From Bacillota bacterium (GTDB lineage Bacteria > Bacillota > Clostridia > Christensenellales > Aristaeellaceae), in assembly GCA_023404345.1 (NCBI GenBank), contig JAEYCB010000042.1:50606-114605 (forward strand): a stretch of DNA of 64,000 nt, given 5' to 3'. The position numbers and the translations under genes were made by a program. The notes below the pieces were generated by a model that worked only from the letters and a program-made list of their open reading frames with translations, had not been told where the DNA came from and searched no databases. Position 1 is the stretch's first letter, and each line of letters begins with the position of its first letter. Positions 52,486 to 63,620 of this stretch are shown here, in pieces.

Positions 52486-52810
52486 GCTCATTCAGTGTCC
52501 CGCTTCTGCAAATAGGCGTCTCAGCTGCATTGCTCAAGCATACTGTACATTGTTTCTTTATGTGAATTGCCAGCCGTCCACCCTGTCATAACCCCTTGTG
52601 CATTTTCGTAATCTATGTTACAATGGCAACCAGTTAGGGGGCGTTTTGTGATATATAGGGTGCCATTGGTAAAGCTTTCAGCGGCGGCTTTTCCTTTTTC
52701 TTTCGTCCGTTTTGGGAATGAAAGAAAACGCAGGATACAGGAACCGATCAGAAAAGCGTGTGCTTTTCTGCAATGGTAAAAAACCCACATCTTTCAGGAG
52801 GTGTCCTCGC
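52486..52810 (+). other. Long leader before the GntP-type transporter gene
   Basis: 325 bases holding a promoter at 52596-52624 and about 180 bases of 5' leader. The leader carries CAATGGC (52621-52627) and GCCATTG (52662-52668), which can pair, and the hairpin AGAAAAGC-GTGT-GCTTTTCT (52750-52769). No known riboswitch was recognised. Confidence 0.5.
52596..52624 (+). promoter_or_regulatory. Promoter of the transporter-glycerate kinase operon
   Basis: TTGTGC (52596-52601), exactly 17 bases, TACAAT (52619-52624). Confidence 0.5.
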
Positions 52811-54178
52811 ATGACCGGTATCCCACTGGTAATCGCATTCGTCATCGCAATCATCCTCATGATCGTCGCAATCTCCAAGTGGAAAATCCATCCCTTCCTG
52901 TCTATCATGGGCGTTTCCCTGCTGCTGGCGCTGGTCGCCGGTATTGATCTGACGCAAATTGCCGACGTGATTGGCGCGGGCTTCAGCGGCACGTTTACCT
53001 CCATCGGCATCGTCATCATTCTGGGCGCGCTGGTGGGCGTGCTGCTGGAAAAGACGGGCGCGGCGCTCAAGATGGCCGACTGTGTCGTCAAACTCGTGGG
53101 CAAGAAGCATCCCGAAGCCGCCATGATCATCATGGGCTGGATCGTGTCCATTCCCGTGTTCTGCGACAGCGGCTTCGTTATCCTCAACCCCATCCGCAAG
53201 GCACTGGTACAGCGTACCCGCAAGTCCTCCGTGGCATGCACGGTAGCGCTCTCCATGGGCCTGTACATCTCCCACTGCTTTATCCCCCCGACCCCCGGCC
53301 CCATCGCTGCGGCTAACACGCTGTTTGGTGCAGGTGGTCTGGGCATGGACGTCAACCTCCTGCTGGTCATGGGCATTGGCGCGGCATGCTCCATCCTGCC
53401 CATGATTGCCGGCTACATCTTCGCCATCATGATCGGCAAAAAGGTCAAGGCCAAGGATGAGGCCACCAACGCCGAGGCCATCGGCCAGACCTATGAAGAG
53501 CTGGTAGCCAGCTATGGCAAGCTTCCCAGCGCGTTCATGTCCTTCGCCCCCATCGTGGTACCGATCATTCTGATGGGCCTGGCCAGCGCGTTTAGCATGG
53601 CCGGTTCCAATCCCGCCATCATCGTCTTCCTTGGCAAGCCCATCATCGCTCTGGCCGTGGGCCTGATCCTTGGCATCGTGCTGCTGGGACAGTCCGGCAA
53701 GATGAAGGAATTCTATGAACTGACCAATGATACCCTCAAGACCGTAGGCCCCATCCTGTTCGTGACCGCCGCGGGCGGCGTGCTGGGCAAGGTGATCGCC
53801 ACTTCCGACCTGGTCAACTTCATCACCGCGCATGCCAATATGCTGGAAACCCTGGGCTTGTTCTTCCCGTTCCTGCTGGCCGCCATTCTCAAGACGGCGC
53901 AGGGCAGCTCGACGGTTGCCATCACCACCAGTGCAGGCATTCTTGCCCCGCTGATGATGACGCTGGGCTTTGTGACCCCTCTGGACGCGGCGCTGGTCGT
54001 CGTGGCCATTGGCGCGGGCGCCATGACCGTTTCCCATGCCAACGACAGCTACTTCTGGGTGGTTACCAACTTCGGTGAGATGGAACCCCAGGACGGCTAC
54101 AAGACGCAGACCCTGGGCACGCTGGTCATCGGCATCGCTGCCATCATCAACGTGCTGCTGATCTCCGCCATCTTCTAA
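52811..54178 (+). CDS. GntP family (gluconate/glycerate) transporter
   Basis: 455 residues and about 12-14 membrane helices; proton symporter for sugar acids. Family blocks: IPVFCDSGFVILNPIRKAL, SHCFIPPTPGPIAAANTLFG and KTAQGSSTVAITTSAGILAP, the last followed by SHANDSYFWVV. The start ATG 52811 follows AGGAGGTG. Linkage to glycerate kinase 70 bases downstream suggests glycerate or a related hydroxy acid as substrate. Confidence 0.93.
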   Translation: MTGIPLVIAFVIAIILMIVAISKWKIHPFLSIMGVSLLLALVAGIDLTQIADVIGAGFSGTFTSIGIVIILGALVGVLLEKTGAALKMADCVVKLVGKKHPEAAMIIMGWIVSIPVFCDSGFVILNPIRKALVQRTRKSSVACTVALSMGLYISHCFIPPTPGPIAAANTLFGAGGLGMDVNLLLVMGIGAACSILPMIAGYIFAIMIGKKVKAKDEATNAEAIGQTYEELVASYGKLPSAFMSFAPIVVPIILMGLASAFSMAGSNPAIIVFLGKPIIALAVGLILGIVLLGQSGKMKEFYELTNDTLKTVGPILFVTAAGGVLGKVIATSDLVNFITAHANMLETLGLFFPFLLAAILKTAQGSSTVAITTSAGILAPLMMTLGFVTPLDAALVVVAIGAGAMTVSHANDSYFWVVTNFGEMEPQDGYKTQTLGTLVIGIAAIINVLLISAIF

Positions 54179-54248
54179 GGCGGCGTTCCCTCCGGGCCGC
54201 GGCCGTATGTGCCGCGGCCCGCATTCTGTTTTGTGGAGGCAGACCCAC

Positions 54249-55478
54249 ATGAACCAAGACGCAAAATGCATTCTCGACGCCACGCTGCGCGAAGCCCTTC
54301 CGGGCGCGGCTGTAGGACAAGCTCTGGATCAAATTTCTTTTCAACCCGGCGGCCGGCTCATTCTGGTAGCAGCCGGCAAAGCGGCCTGGGAAATGGCTCG
54401 CGCTGCTCACGAACGACTGGGTGATCAAATTGATGCGGGTGTGGTCGTCACCAAGTACGACCATTCGCGTGGCCCTCTGGGCAAGCTGGAAATTTACGAA
54501 GCAGGCCATCCGGTTCCCGATGACAACAGCTACCGCGCCACTGCCCGTGCGCTGGAGGTGGTATCGGGGCTGACAGAAGCCGACAGCGTTCTGTTTCTGC
54601 TCTCTGGCGGCGGCTCTGCGCTCTTTGAACAGCCGCTCATTCCTGCCGACGAGCTGGCCGATATCACGCGCCAGCTGCTGGCCTGTGGAGCCAATATCGT
54701 AGAGATCAATACCCTGCGTAAGCGCCTATCCGCCGTCAAGGGCGGCCGCTTCGCTCTTCGCTGCATGCCCGCACATGTCTACACCGTGGTGCTCAGCGAT
54801 ATTATCGGCGATCCGCTGGACATGATCGCTTCTGGCCCGGCGTATCCGGACGCCTCCACCTGCGTGCAGGCACAGGAAATTGCGACCCGCTACGGCCTGC
54901 GCCTGTCCGACGCAGCGCTCGCTCTGCTGGGGCAGGAAACGCCCAAGGAGCTCAGCAACGTGACCACCTTCATCACCGGTAGCGTGCGCCAGCTGTGCCG
55001 CACCGCCGCCGAAACCTGCCGTGAGCTGGGCTACGAGCCGGTGTTCCTTACTGCCAGCCTGTCCTGCGAGGCACGCGAAGCGGGTGTCTTCCTGGCCGCC
55101 ATCGCCCGCGACCATCAGGATACGGACCGCTCGCTCGCCTTCTTAGCTGGCGGTGAAACCGTGGTTCACCTGATGGGCAGGGGCCTGGGTGGCCGCAATC
55201 AGGAAATTGCACTGGGTGCGGCCGAAGGCATCGCTGGATGCCGCGATACGTGCGTGTTCTCCTTCGGCTCTGACGGTTCCGACGGTCCGACGGACGCGGC
55301 GGGCGGCATCGTGGATGAAGGTTCCGCCGCGCGGCTGGCCGCCGCTGGACTGGATCTGCACAAGGTGCTCCAGGACAACGACGCCTACCACGCTCTCAAG
55401 GCCATAGACGGCCTGATCATGACCGGTCCCACCGGCACCAACGTCAATGACCTGTCCGTAGTGCTCATCAAGCGCTGA
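54249..55478 (+). CDS. Glycerate 2-kinase, GckA/MOFRL type
   Basis: 409 residues. It phosphorylates D-glycerate to 2-phosphoglycerate with ATP. The N-terminal part has LVAAGKAAWEMARAA and AGHPVPDDNS; the middle has LFLLSGGGSALFEQP and NTLRKRLSAVKGGRFA; the C-terminal MOFRL domain has AGGETVVHLMGRGLGGRNQE and GSDGSDGPTDAAGG. The start ATG 54249 follows GGAGG. It completes an uptake-phosphorylation module feeding glycolysis. Confidence 0.93.
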   Translation: MNQDAKCILDATLREALPGAAVGQALDQISFQPGGRLILVAAGKAAWEMARAAHERLGDQIDAGVVVTKYDHSRGPLGKLEIYEAGHPVPDDNSYRATARALEVVSGLTEADSVLFLLSGGGSALFEQPLIPADELADITRQLLACGANIVEINTLRKRLSAVKGGRFALRCMPAHVYTVVLSDIIGDPLDMIASGPAYPDASTCVQAQEIATRYGLRLSDAALALLGQETPKELSNVTTFITGSVRQLCRTAAETCRELGYEPVFLTASLSCEAREAGVFLAAIARDHQDTDRSLAFLAGGETVVHLMGRGLGGRNQEIALGAAEGIAGCRDTCVFSFGSDGSDGPTDAAGGIVDEGSAARLAAAGLDLHKVLQDNDAYHALKAIDGLIMTGPTGTNVNDLSVVLIKR

Positions 55479-55499
55479 GGATTCCGATGCAAACAAAAC

Positions 55500-55545
55500 C
55501 GGCCCGCAGGGGGAGCTTTCGCTCCCCCCGCGGGCCGCTGTTTTT
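55500..55545 (+). terminator. Terminator after glycerate kinase
   Basis: CGGCCCGC and GCGGGCCG enclose GGGGGAGC/GCTCCCCC, followed by CTGTTTTT. Confidence 0.85.
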
Positions 55546-55575
55546 CGGCGGAATGCGGGAACGGGGATTTCAGGC

Positions 55576-57393
55576 TTACTTGCCCGCGTTCTTCACCGCG
55601 CTCTCAGCGGAGATACGGCCCCACGTGGCGCACAGGCCATGGCCGATGCCGCCGATGGTGTTGTGACCGGCGATGTTGGCCGAGCCGATGATCTCGCCCG
55701 CCAGGTACGCGCCGCCCACCAGCGTGCCGTCCTCACGCACGAGCTGTCCGTCGCCATTGATGCGCGGGCCGCCCGCAGTCATCATCAGGTAGGGAACGGT
55801 GTACACGGCGTAGAAGGGGCCCTCCTCAAAGGCAAGCAGGTTGTCCGTGCGGCCAAAGACAGTGTCCTCGCCCGCTGCGACATCCTCGTTGTACTTGGCG
55901 ACGGTTTCGGCCAGCTTTTCAGCGCCGATCATCTCGCCCAGCTCCTCGATGGTGTCAGCCTTAAACATATAGCCCTGCTCCAGCAGCTCGGCGATCTTCT
56001 CCTCGGTGGTGAAGGCCGCGGAGTTGCTCATCATGCCGGTAAAGAGCGCGCTGTCATCCGTCAGCATGTTTTCAGCCAGAACGATGTAGATGATGTTCTG
56101 GTCGGCGGTGCGCCACACGGTGCGCTTGTCCATGGAGGTGGCGGCAGGCTCGTTAAAGACGCGCTCGCCGGCGGTGTTGACCCAGATGGCGCCGTTGTAG
56201 TTGATGTTGCAGCGAAGCGATGCCTGGAAGCCGCTGACCGGCACGGAACCGCCGTAGCAGGAGCAGTAGTCCATGTTGTCAAAGGCCGCGCCGGCGCTGC
56301 GGGCGAAGTCGTAGCCGCTGCCGATGGCGGTGACGGGGTCATTGGAGGTGATGTTGGTGAAGTTGTACTCCTTGAGCCAGCGCTCGCAGTAGCCATAGCC
56401 GCCGGTGGCGATGATGGTGCTGGGCGCGGGAATCTCCACATCGTCCACCTTGACGCCCACCACGTCGCCGTTGTCGTCAAACATGAGGTCGGTGACCAGC
56501 GTGTCCAGGCACAGCTGGGCCTGGCCCGCGTCGATGAAGCCCTGCAGCTTTTCCATCAGGGCGTTGACGAAGTAGGAGCCGCCGCCGGAGGACGCGCCGC
56601 CCGCGGTATAGGTCACGCGGTAGGTGTTCATGGTCAGGTATCCGCCGCTGTCCACCTGATCGGAGAACTCCACGCCCACGTAGTCCTGCAGCCAGTCGAT
56701 GGCCTCGCCGCTGCGCTCGGCGTGCACCTTGGCGATCTCGGTGTTCATGTTCTCCTCGCCGCCGCCCATGGTGACAAAGTCGTTATAGAAAGCCTCCGCG
56801 CTGTCCTCGATGCCGGCTTCCTGCTGAATCTTGTAGCCAGCACCGCTAATGGAGCCGCCCGCGGTGTTGGCAGAGCCGCCCACGCGGTAGTTCTGCTCCA
56901 GCACCAGCACATTGGCGCCCAGCTCGGCCGCGTGCACGCTGGCCACCAGGCCCGCCATGCCCGCGCCAACTACGATCACGTCCGGCTGAACGGTGATTTC
57001 CAGGGGCTTGTCCTCTTCGGGAGCCTCGCCGCTGAGCGCGGCGTCCACGGCAGCCTTGATGGCATCGGACGTGATGGTCGCGCCTGCAACACCGTCCACG
57101 TCGGTGCTCTGTGCCTCGACGATAGCCGCGGGAACCTGTTCAATCGCCGGATCGCTGATGCCGGGTGTCTCCTGATGGTCGCCGACCTCAACGCTGGTGA
57201 TCTTTCCACCTTCTACAGTCACGGTTACGTTCACCGCGCCGCCCATGCCGTTGGCCGCGCCGGTATACGTTCCGTCCGCCAGGGTTGCCTCCGCCATTGC
57301 GCTCACGGGAGCAAGCGCCGTGCCCAGCGTCAGCGCCATTACAAGCGCCAATACAAGCACACGGCTGAGCAGCTTTTTCCTGCCAGTTTTCAT
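55576..57393 (-). CDS. Secreted FMN/FAD flavoprotein reductase of the fumarate-reductase family
   Basis: 605 residues. A signal peptide (about 1-35), an FMN_bind domain ([20 protein letters not shown], with the flavinylation motif [10 protein letters not shown] at about 100-109), then the FAD domain ([27 protein letters not shown]). Such exported enzymes use covalent FMN to pass electrons to an outside acceptor. Two arginines that bind the dicarboxylate in fumarate reductases seem absent: the NEITTRD-type site reads [10 protein letters not shown] and the GNRLGGN site reads GHNTIGG. So the acceptor is probably not fumarate. Divergent from an AraC gene. Confidence 0.87.
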   Translation of the reverse strand: MKTGRKKLLSRVLVLALVMALTLGTALAPVSAMAEATLADGTYTGAANGMGGAVNVTVTVEGGKITSVEVGDHQETPGISDPAIEQVPAAIVEAQSTDVDGVAGATITSDAIKAAVDAALSGEAPEEDKPLEITVQPDVIVVGAGMAGLVASVHAAELGANVLVLEQNYRVGGSANTAGGSISGAGYKIQQEAGIEDSAEAFYNDFVTMGGGEENMNTEIAKVHAERSGEAIDWLQDYVGVEFSDQVDSGGYLTMNTYRVTYTAGGASSGGGSYFVNALMEKLQGFIDAGQAQLCLDTLVTDLMFDDNGDVVGVKVDDVEIPAPSTIIATGGYGYCERWLKEYNFTNITSNDPVTAIGSGYDFARSAGAAFDNMDYCSCYGGSVPVSGFQASLRCNINYNGAIWVNTAGERVFNEPAATSMDKRTVWRTADQNIIYIVLAENMLTDDSALFTGMMSNSAAFTTEEKIAELLEQGYMFKADTIEELGEMIGAEKLAETVAKYNEDVAAGEDTVFGRTDNLLAFEEGPFYAVYTVPYLMMTAGGPRINGDGQLVREDGTLVGGAYLAGEIIGSANIAGHNTIGGIGHGLCATWGRISAESAVKNAGK

Positions 57394-57436
57394 TTCCGTT
57401 TCCTCCTGCTTGTCGTTTTTCTCATTGTGTAAGTTT

Positions 57437-57451
57437 GAACGTTTTTCGTTC
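57437..57451. promoter_or_regulatory. Palindrome between the flavoprotein and AraC genes
   Basis: GAACG-TTTTT-CGTTC in the 157-base divergent gap; a possible regulator site. A TATACT at about 57477 may serve the AraC gene. Confidence 0.35.
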
Positions 57452-57550
57452 CGTTCCCAACACCGCCTTTTTATGATATACTTTTAACGATCCTTTTCCT
57501 ATATCATACCCATTTCATATTTGTGTTTATCAGTCCAATGGAGGAACTGT

Positions 57551-58426
57551 ATGAAACTGTCCGAGCGGTTTGATCCCTTTCGAGCGGATGCAGATCCGTT
57601 ATCCGCTTATCTATCCGATTTTCGCTTCGAGGTAGATTATTTTACGCATTGGCCGCAGCAGGATTTCAAAACCCTGAAAAATCTGGTCAGCACACGCATT
57701 AAACTGGTGTTGCAAATACGAGGAACAGCGGAGCTTACTGCCCAGAGCGGTCATTTCACGCTCACTCCCGGCAGCGTGATGCTTATCCCGCCCTATTCTG
57801 TCTATAGCGCCTCTACCTTTGATGGTGTTGACTCCTATGAAGTTTTCTTCAATTTACATCCTTTTACCCGTGAACATGAGTTTTTACATCAATTCGGCTT
57901 TACACACATTTTGCACTTTCCGAATCTCCTTGCGCCTTCTGATATAGCGGCTCTTGTATGCTGCTACGAGGATGTGCGGGCACGCAAACACGGCTGCTAT
58001 GCACAGCTTGGCGCGCTATTGCAGTTGCTGTTTATCCGGTTGATCCGCCTGCAAAACACACCGGCGCTTCCCGCAGAAAATCGTTCCCATGAGCAGTACA
58101 TTATTTCCCGGCTCTTTGAGTATCTGGAGGCACATCTCGCCCAGCCTGTTCATGTAGACCAACTCTGCACAGCCATGCATGTTTCACAAAGCCATCTATA
58201 CCGTTGCAGCCGCAACGTCATGAACTGTTCCACCCAGCAACTTGTAATCCGTTACAAGCTGCGCCATGCGCAGATGCTGCTGAAAAATCCTGAACTATCC
58301 ATCGGTGATGTGGCTGCCGCTATTGGTTATGATCTTTTTTACTTCAGCACACAGTTCAAGAAGGCGTTTTTGGTTTCGCCTTCCCAATACCGCAAAAACC
58401 TATTGTATTGTCTGCAAAATGCATAG
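57551..58426 (+). CDS. AraC family regulator
   Basis: 291 residues. An N-terminal cupin-like ligand domain (GHFTLTPGSVMLIPPYSVYS) and a C-terminal pair of helix-turn-helix motifs (VDQLCTAMHVSQSHLYRCSR; IGDVAAAIGYDLFYFSTQFK, then SPSQYRKN). It probably activates the divergent flavoprotein gene when its acceptor is present. ATG 57551 follows GGAGG; codons farther up are out of reach of that site. Confidence 0.92.
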   Translation: MKLSERFDPFRADADPLSAYLSDFRFEVDYFTHWPQQDFKTLKNLVSTRIKLVLQIRGTAELTAQSGHFTLTPGSVMLIPPYSVYSASTFDGVDSYEVFFNLHPFTREHEFLHQFGFTHILHFPNLLAPSDIAALVCCYEDVRARKHGCYAQLGALLQLLFIRLIRLQNTPALPAENRSHEQYIISRLFEYLEAHLAQPVHVDQLCTAMHVSQSHLYRCSRNVMNCSTQQLVIRYKLRHAQMLLKNPELSIGDVAAAIGYDLFYFSTQFKKAFLVSPSQYRKNLLYCLQNA

Positions 58427-58432
58427 TACGAA

Positions 58433-60352
<1,920 letters not shown>

Positions 60353-60390
60353 CGGGTTTCTTCCCCTTTTTCCTGTTGCTATGAAGTATG

Positions 60391-61017
60391 TCACGCCATC
60401 CAACGCGTCTCCAACTCGCGCGCAGATAAGCGCAGTTCGTGCGCTGACGTGTGGGCAAAAGCAAGATCCTGGGCAGGTGCGCACGCCGCCTCACGCAGCA
60501 TGCATCCTGCACTTCGGACGCACGCCGCTCTTTCCTGGGGAGCACACCGCTCCACCGCCTCAAACAGCGCATCTTCCATATCGGCATACGCCCCACCTTG
60601 CTTGAGGAACACAGCGCAAGCCATGAGATCCTCCGGCAAAAGCAGATCCATCAGCGCCAGCTTGAGTTCCTGGACACGCGATGCGCGCAGCTCGCACAGC
60701 GGCCCCTCCTCACTCAGCGTAAGCAGCAAGCGCAAGCTCTTGAGCTTGAGCATACGCCCTTCCTCCCAAAGGAATGATGATGCCGTAGCACGAAGATAAA
60801 GCAACTCGCTGGCAAACAGGCGCGGCGTAGGCGAAAGCAGCTCCGTAATACTCTCGGTGCTGAGCGTCTCCAAAGCCGAAAGCGGCAGACCGCACTGGCG
60901 GCGGCTCACCTCCTCCAACAGGCGCATCTGCGAAAGCTCGTCCATCAGCTCCTTAATGCGCCGCATCAGATCGCCCATCATTTCGATCATGCGCATGATG
61001 TAGTCCCGCTGAAACAC
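60391..61017 (-). CDS. DUF6483-like helical protein
   Basis: 208 residues, mostly helical. The N-terminus FQRDYIMRMIEMMGDLMRRI matches the start of a family seen in Clostridia whose function is unknown (DUF6483 by memory). The rest is helical with several cysteines and no recognised catalytic motif. It shares a direction with the following ABC-F gene after 38 bases, so a link to ribosome or stress functions is possible but unproved. Confidence 0.65.
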   Translation of the reverse strand: MFQRDYIMRMIEMMGDLMRRIKELMDELSQMRLLEEVSRRQCGLPLSALETLSTESITELLSPTPRLFASELLYLRATASSFLWEEGRMLKLKSLRLLLTLSEEGPLCELRASRVQELKLALMDLLLPEDLMACAVFLKQGGAYADMEDALFEAVERCAPQERAACVRSAGCMLREAACAPAQDLAFAHTSAHELRLSARELETRWMA

Positions 61018-61143
61018 CGGCCCTCACCTCCCGGCTGCTGTTTTCTAGTATAGCATATCTTTGCGGGAGAGGCAAAGCTCCTTTCCTTTCTTTGGCATGT
61101 ACGTCTCTGCACCATCGCTGCAAGCTGGTCACCGCATAAACAA

Positions 61144-61175
61144 GGCCCCCGTTCCGGCATACGGAACGGGGGGCC
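61144..61175 (-). terminator. Terminator after rplA
   Basis: GGCCCCCCGTTCCG and CGGAACGGGGGCC, 13 bp with a five-base loop, followed by TTGTTTA on the minus strand. Confidence 0.75.
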
Positions 61176-61194
61176 TGATACTGGCAAGCAACCC

Positions 61195-61884
61195 TTAGAA
61201 CTTCAAGGGATTGACCTTGATGGCGGGGCCCATGGTAGCGCTGAGGTACACACTGCGCACGTAGGTGCCCTTGGCGGCAGCGGGCTTGGCCTTATTGATA
61301 GCGTCCATAAGGACCTGCAAGTTCTCACCCAGCTTTTCGGGGCCGAAAGAGGCCTTGCCAATGGGGCAGTGAACGATGGAGGTCTTGTCCACGCGATACT
61401 CGACCTTACCGGCTTTGATGTCGGTGATAGCCTTGGTCACGTCCATGGTCACAGTGCCGCTCTTGGGGTTAGGCATGAGGCCCTTGGGGCCCAGGATGCG
61501 GCCGATGCGGCCAACGACGCCCATCATGTCAGGGGTGGCGATCATCACGTCGAAGCCAAACCAGTTTTCGGTCTGGATCTTGTGGATGATTTCCTCGCCG
61601 CCGACGATATCCGCACCAGCGGCCTCGGCTTCCTTGACCTTGTCGCCCTTGGTAACTACCAGCACGCGCACGGTGCGGCCGGTACCGTGGGGCAGAACCA
61701 CCGCGCCGCGGACCTGCTGGTCGGCATGACGGGGGTCAACGCCCAGGCGGACGGAAATCTCGATGGTTTCATCAAACTTGGCCTTGCTGGTCTTGCAGGC
61801 CAGCTCGCAGGCCTCGGCGGGGTCGTAGGCGTTGAGATGGTCGATCAGCTTCGCGCTGTCCACATATTTCTTTCCGTGTTTCAT
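61195..61884 (-). CDS. rplA: 50S ribosomal protein L1
   Basis: 229 residues. It binds 23S rRNA at the mobile L1 stalk and can repress its own operon. Seen: [30 protein letters not shown] and [22 protein letters not shown] 61884 follows AGGAAGGA. Second ribosomal gene after rplK; a terminator follows directly, so the usual rplJ-rplL pair is not here. Confidence 0.98.
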   Translation of the reverse strand: MKHGKKYVDSAKLIDHLNAYDPAEACELACKTSKAKFDETIEISVRLGVDPRHADQQVRGAVVLPHGTGRTVRVLVVTKGDKVKEAEAAGADIVGGEEIIHKIQTENWFGFDVMIATPDMMGVVGRIGRILGPKGLMPNPKSGTVTMDVTKAITDIKAGKVEYRVDKTSIVHCPIGKASFGPEKLGENLQVLMDAINKAKPAAAKGTYVRSVYLSATMGPAIKVNPLKF

Positions 61885-61939
61885 GCTACTGTCCTTCCTG
61901 TGGTGCTAACGGCACAATGTCCTCCCACAAATGGTCGTC

Positions 61940-62365
61940 TTATTCCTCAACCGTGATGCCCATGGAGCGGGCGGTACCCTTGATCATGCTCATGATGGCC
62001 TCGATATCGGTGGCGTTGACGTCGGGCTTCTTGATCTCGGCGATCTTACGGACCTGCTCCTGAGTGAGCTTGCCAACCTTGTCGCGGTTGGGGCGGCCGG
62101 AGGCGGTCTGCAGATTCAGCTCCTTCTTGATGAGCACGGGAACCGGCGGCGTCTTGGTGATGAAGGAGAAGGTGTTGTCAGTGTACACCGTGATGACAAC
62201 GGGGATGATCATGCCCGCGTCCTTCTGGGTGCGCTCATTGAACTCCTTGCAGAAACCGGGAATGTTCACGCCGTGCTGGCCCAGCGCGGGACCGATCGGC
62301 GGCGCGGGGGTCGCCTTGGCGGCGGGAACCTGAAGCTTAATCATGGATTTGACTTTCTTTGCCAT
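61940..62365 (-). CDS. rplK: 50S ribosomal protein L11
   Basis: 141 residues. It forms the GTPase-associated centre on 23S rRNA. Seen: [20 protein letters not shown] and [17 protein letters not shown] 62365 follows AGGAGGTG by eight bases; codons farther up lie before that site. Typical length and position after nusG. Confidence 0.98.
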   Translation of the reverse strand: MAKKVKSMIKLQVPAAKATPAPPIGPALGQHGVNIPGFCKEFNERTQKDAGMIIPVVITVYTDNTFSFITKTPPVPVLIKKELNLQTASGRPNRDKVGKLTQEQVRKIAEIKKPDVNATDIEAIMSMIKGTARSMGITVEE

Positions 62366-62458
62366 GGGAATGGCACCTCCTTCGATGTGGTCATGGCGGA
62401 ACGGCTTTTCCGTTCCTCCCACAGCTCCCCAAAGGGAGCTTTGCGGCGCTTAGGCGCC

Positions 62459-63004
62459 TTATTTGGGCTGGACCTTTTCGACGTCCTGCAGGTCCACCTC
62501 AACGGGCATTTCGCGCCCCAGGAACATTTTGACCTTTACGGTCAGCTTCTGGCGCACGGTGTCCACGTCCTCCACCACGCCGGTGAAATTCTCCAGCGGG
62601 CCGGAAAGGATGCGCACTTCCTCGCCAATGGCGATGCCGAATTCCACGCTGTTTTGCTGCGTGGAAAGCATCATGTCCACCTCGGCGGGGGTGAGGGCGA
62701 CGGGCTTGGAGTCGGGGCCGACAAAGCCGGTCACACCGCGCGTGTTGCGCACCAGGTACCAGCTTTCGCTGGTTTCGATCATATGCACCAGCACATAGCC
62801 GGGATAGACCTTCCGCTGAGATTTCACGCGCTTGTTCCCCTTGATCTCCACCACGTCCTCCACGGGCACACGCACGTCGAAGATCAGGCGCTGCATCTCG
62901 GGGTTGTTCTCAACGGATTTTTCAATGTTATCCTTGACCTTGTTCTCATAGCCGGAATAGGTATGCACCACATACCAGCACGGCTCTTTGCTGTTTTCGG
63001 CCAT
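62459..63004 (-). CDS. nusG: Transcription termination/antitermination protein NusG
   Basis: 181 residues. The NGN domain (WYVVHTYSGYENKVKDNIEK, KVYPGYVLVHMIETSESWYL) binds RNA polymerase, and a KOW domain (EVRILSGPLENFTGVVEDVD) binds S10 or Rho. ATG 63004 follows AAGGAGA. It lies ten bases after secE. Confidence 0.98.
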   Translation of the reverse strand: MAENSKEPCWYVVHTYSGYENKVKDNIEKSVENNPEMQRLIFDVRVPVEDVVEIKGNKRVKSQRKVYPGYVLVHMIETSESWYLVRNTRGVTGFVGPDSKPVALTPAEVDMMLSTQQNSVEFGIAIGEEVRILSGPLENFTGVVEDVDTVRQKLTVKVKMFLGREMPVEVDLQDVEKVQPK

Positions 63005-63014
63005 GGCTGTCTCC

Positions 63015-63272
63015 TTACGCGCTCATGATAAGGCTCACAAGCTGCGTTGCGCCGGTATCCAGCAGGCCGATGATGACCATCATGAACAGCATGAAGAGAA
63101 CCACGATCACCGAATAGTTGACCAACTTCTCGCGCGTGGGCCATGTGACCTTGCGAAGCTCGTGCCACATGTTTTTGAACGCCAGGCCGATGCGCTTGAA
63201 GAAGCCAACGAATCCCTGCCCGAAGCGAACGAAGAAATTCGGCTTCGCGCCCTTGGTCTTCTTTTCCGTCAT
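63015..63272 (-). CDS. secE: Preprotein translocase subunit SecE
   Basis: 85 residues with one C-terminal membrane helix (NYSVIVVLFMLFMMVIIGLL), preceded by the conserved amphipathic stretch MWHELRKVTWPTREKLV that clamps SecY. ATG 63272 follows GGAGTG by seven bases; an upstream in-frame codon is less likely. Confidence 0.95.
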   Translation of the reverse strand: MTEKKTKGAKPNFFVRFGQGFVGFFKRIGLAFKNMWHELRKVTWPTREKLVNYSVIVVLFMLFMMVIIGLLDTGATQLVSLIMSA

Positions 63273-63307
63273 GGTTTTCACTCCATTCACAAGTTGACGT
63301 TTCCGGC

Positions 63308-63469
63308 TTACTTGGTCTCACGGTGCACGGTGTGCTTTTTGCAGAAACGGCAATACTTGTTCAGCTCAATGCGGTCGGGGGTGTTTTTCTTGTTCTTCAT
63401 GGAATTATAGTTCCGCTGCTTGCACTCGGTGCAGGCCAGCATCACTTTGTTGCGGGCAACGCTTGCCAC
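63308..63469 (-). CDS. rpmG: 50S ribosomal protein L33
   Basis: 53 residues: CTECKQRNY and [14 protein letters not shown] give two CxxC pairs, the zinc-binding (C+) form. It starts at GTG 63469, six bases after AGGAGGTG. It lies between tuf and secE, the normal Firmicutes order. Confidence 0.95.
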   Translation of the reverse strand: MASVARNKVMLACTECKQRNYNSMKNKKNTPDRIELNKYCRFCKKHTVHRETK

Positions 63470-63505
63470 GTTCGCCACCTCCTCGTCGATGTAGGGAAAG
63501 CCGCT

Positions 63506-63533
63506 TCCGCCCGCCCGCTGACGGGCGGAAGGG
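63506..63533 (-). other. Hairpin between tuf and rpmG
   Basis: TTCCGCCCG and CGGGCGGAA form a 9-bp stem with no T run; a processing or partial terminator site after tuf. The rest of the 150-base gap shows nothing clear. Confidence 0.45.
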
Positions 63534-63620
63534 CCAATACATGTCTATTCCCCGTCTGCGTCCGGTCCCCTCCCCAAAAGAGGAACCCGCAATGCAGCAC
63601 GGATGGGGCTAACCCCAGAA

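Noticed and set aside
61144..61175. L10 leader RNA
   Set aside because: A simple single stem followed by a T-rich tract and no rplJ downstream; a terminator explains it.
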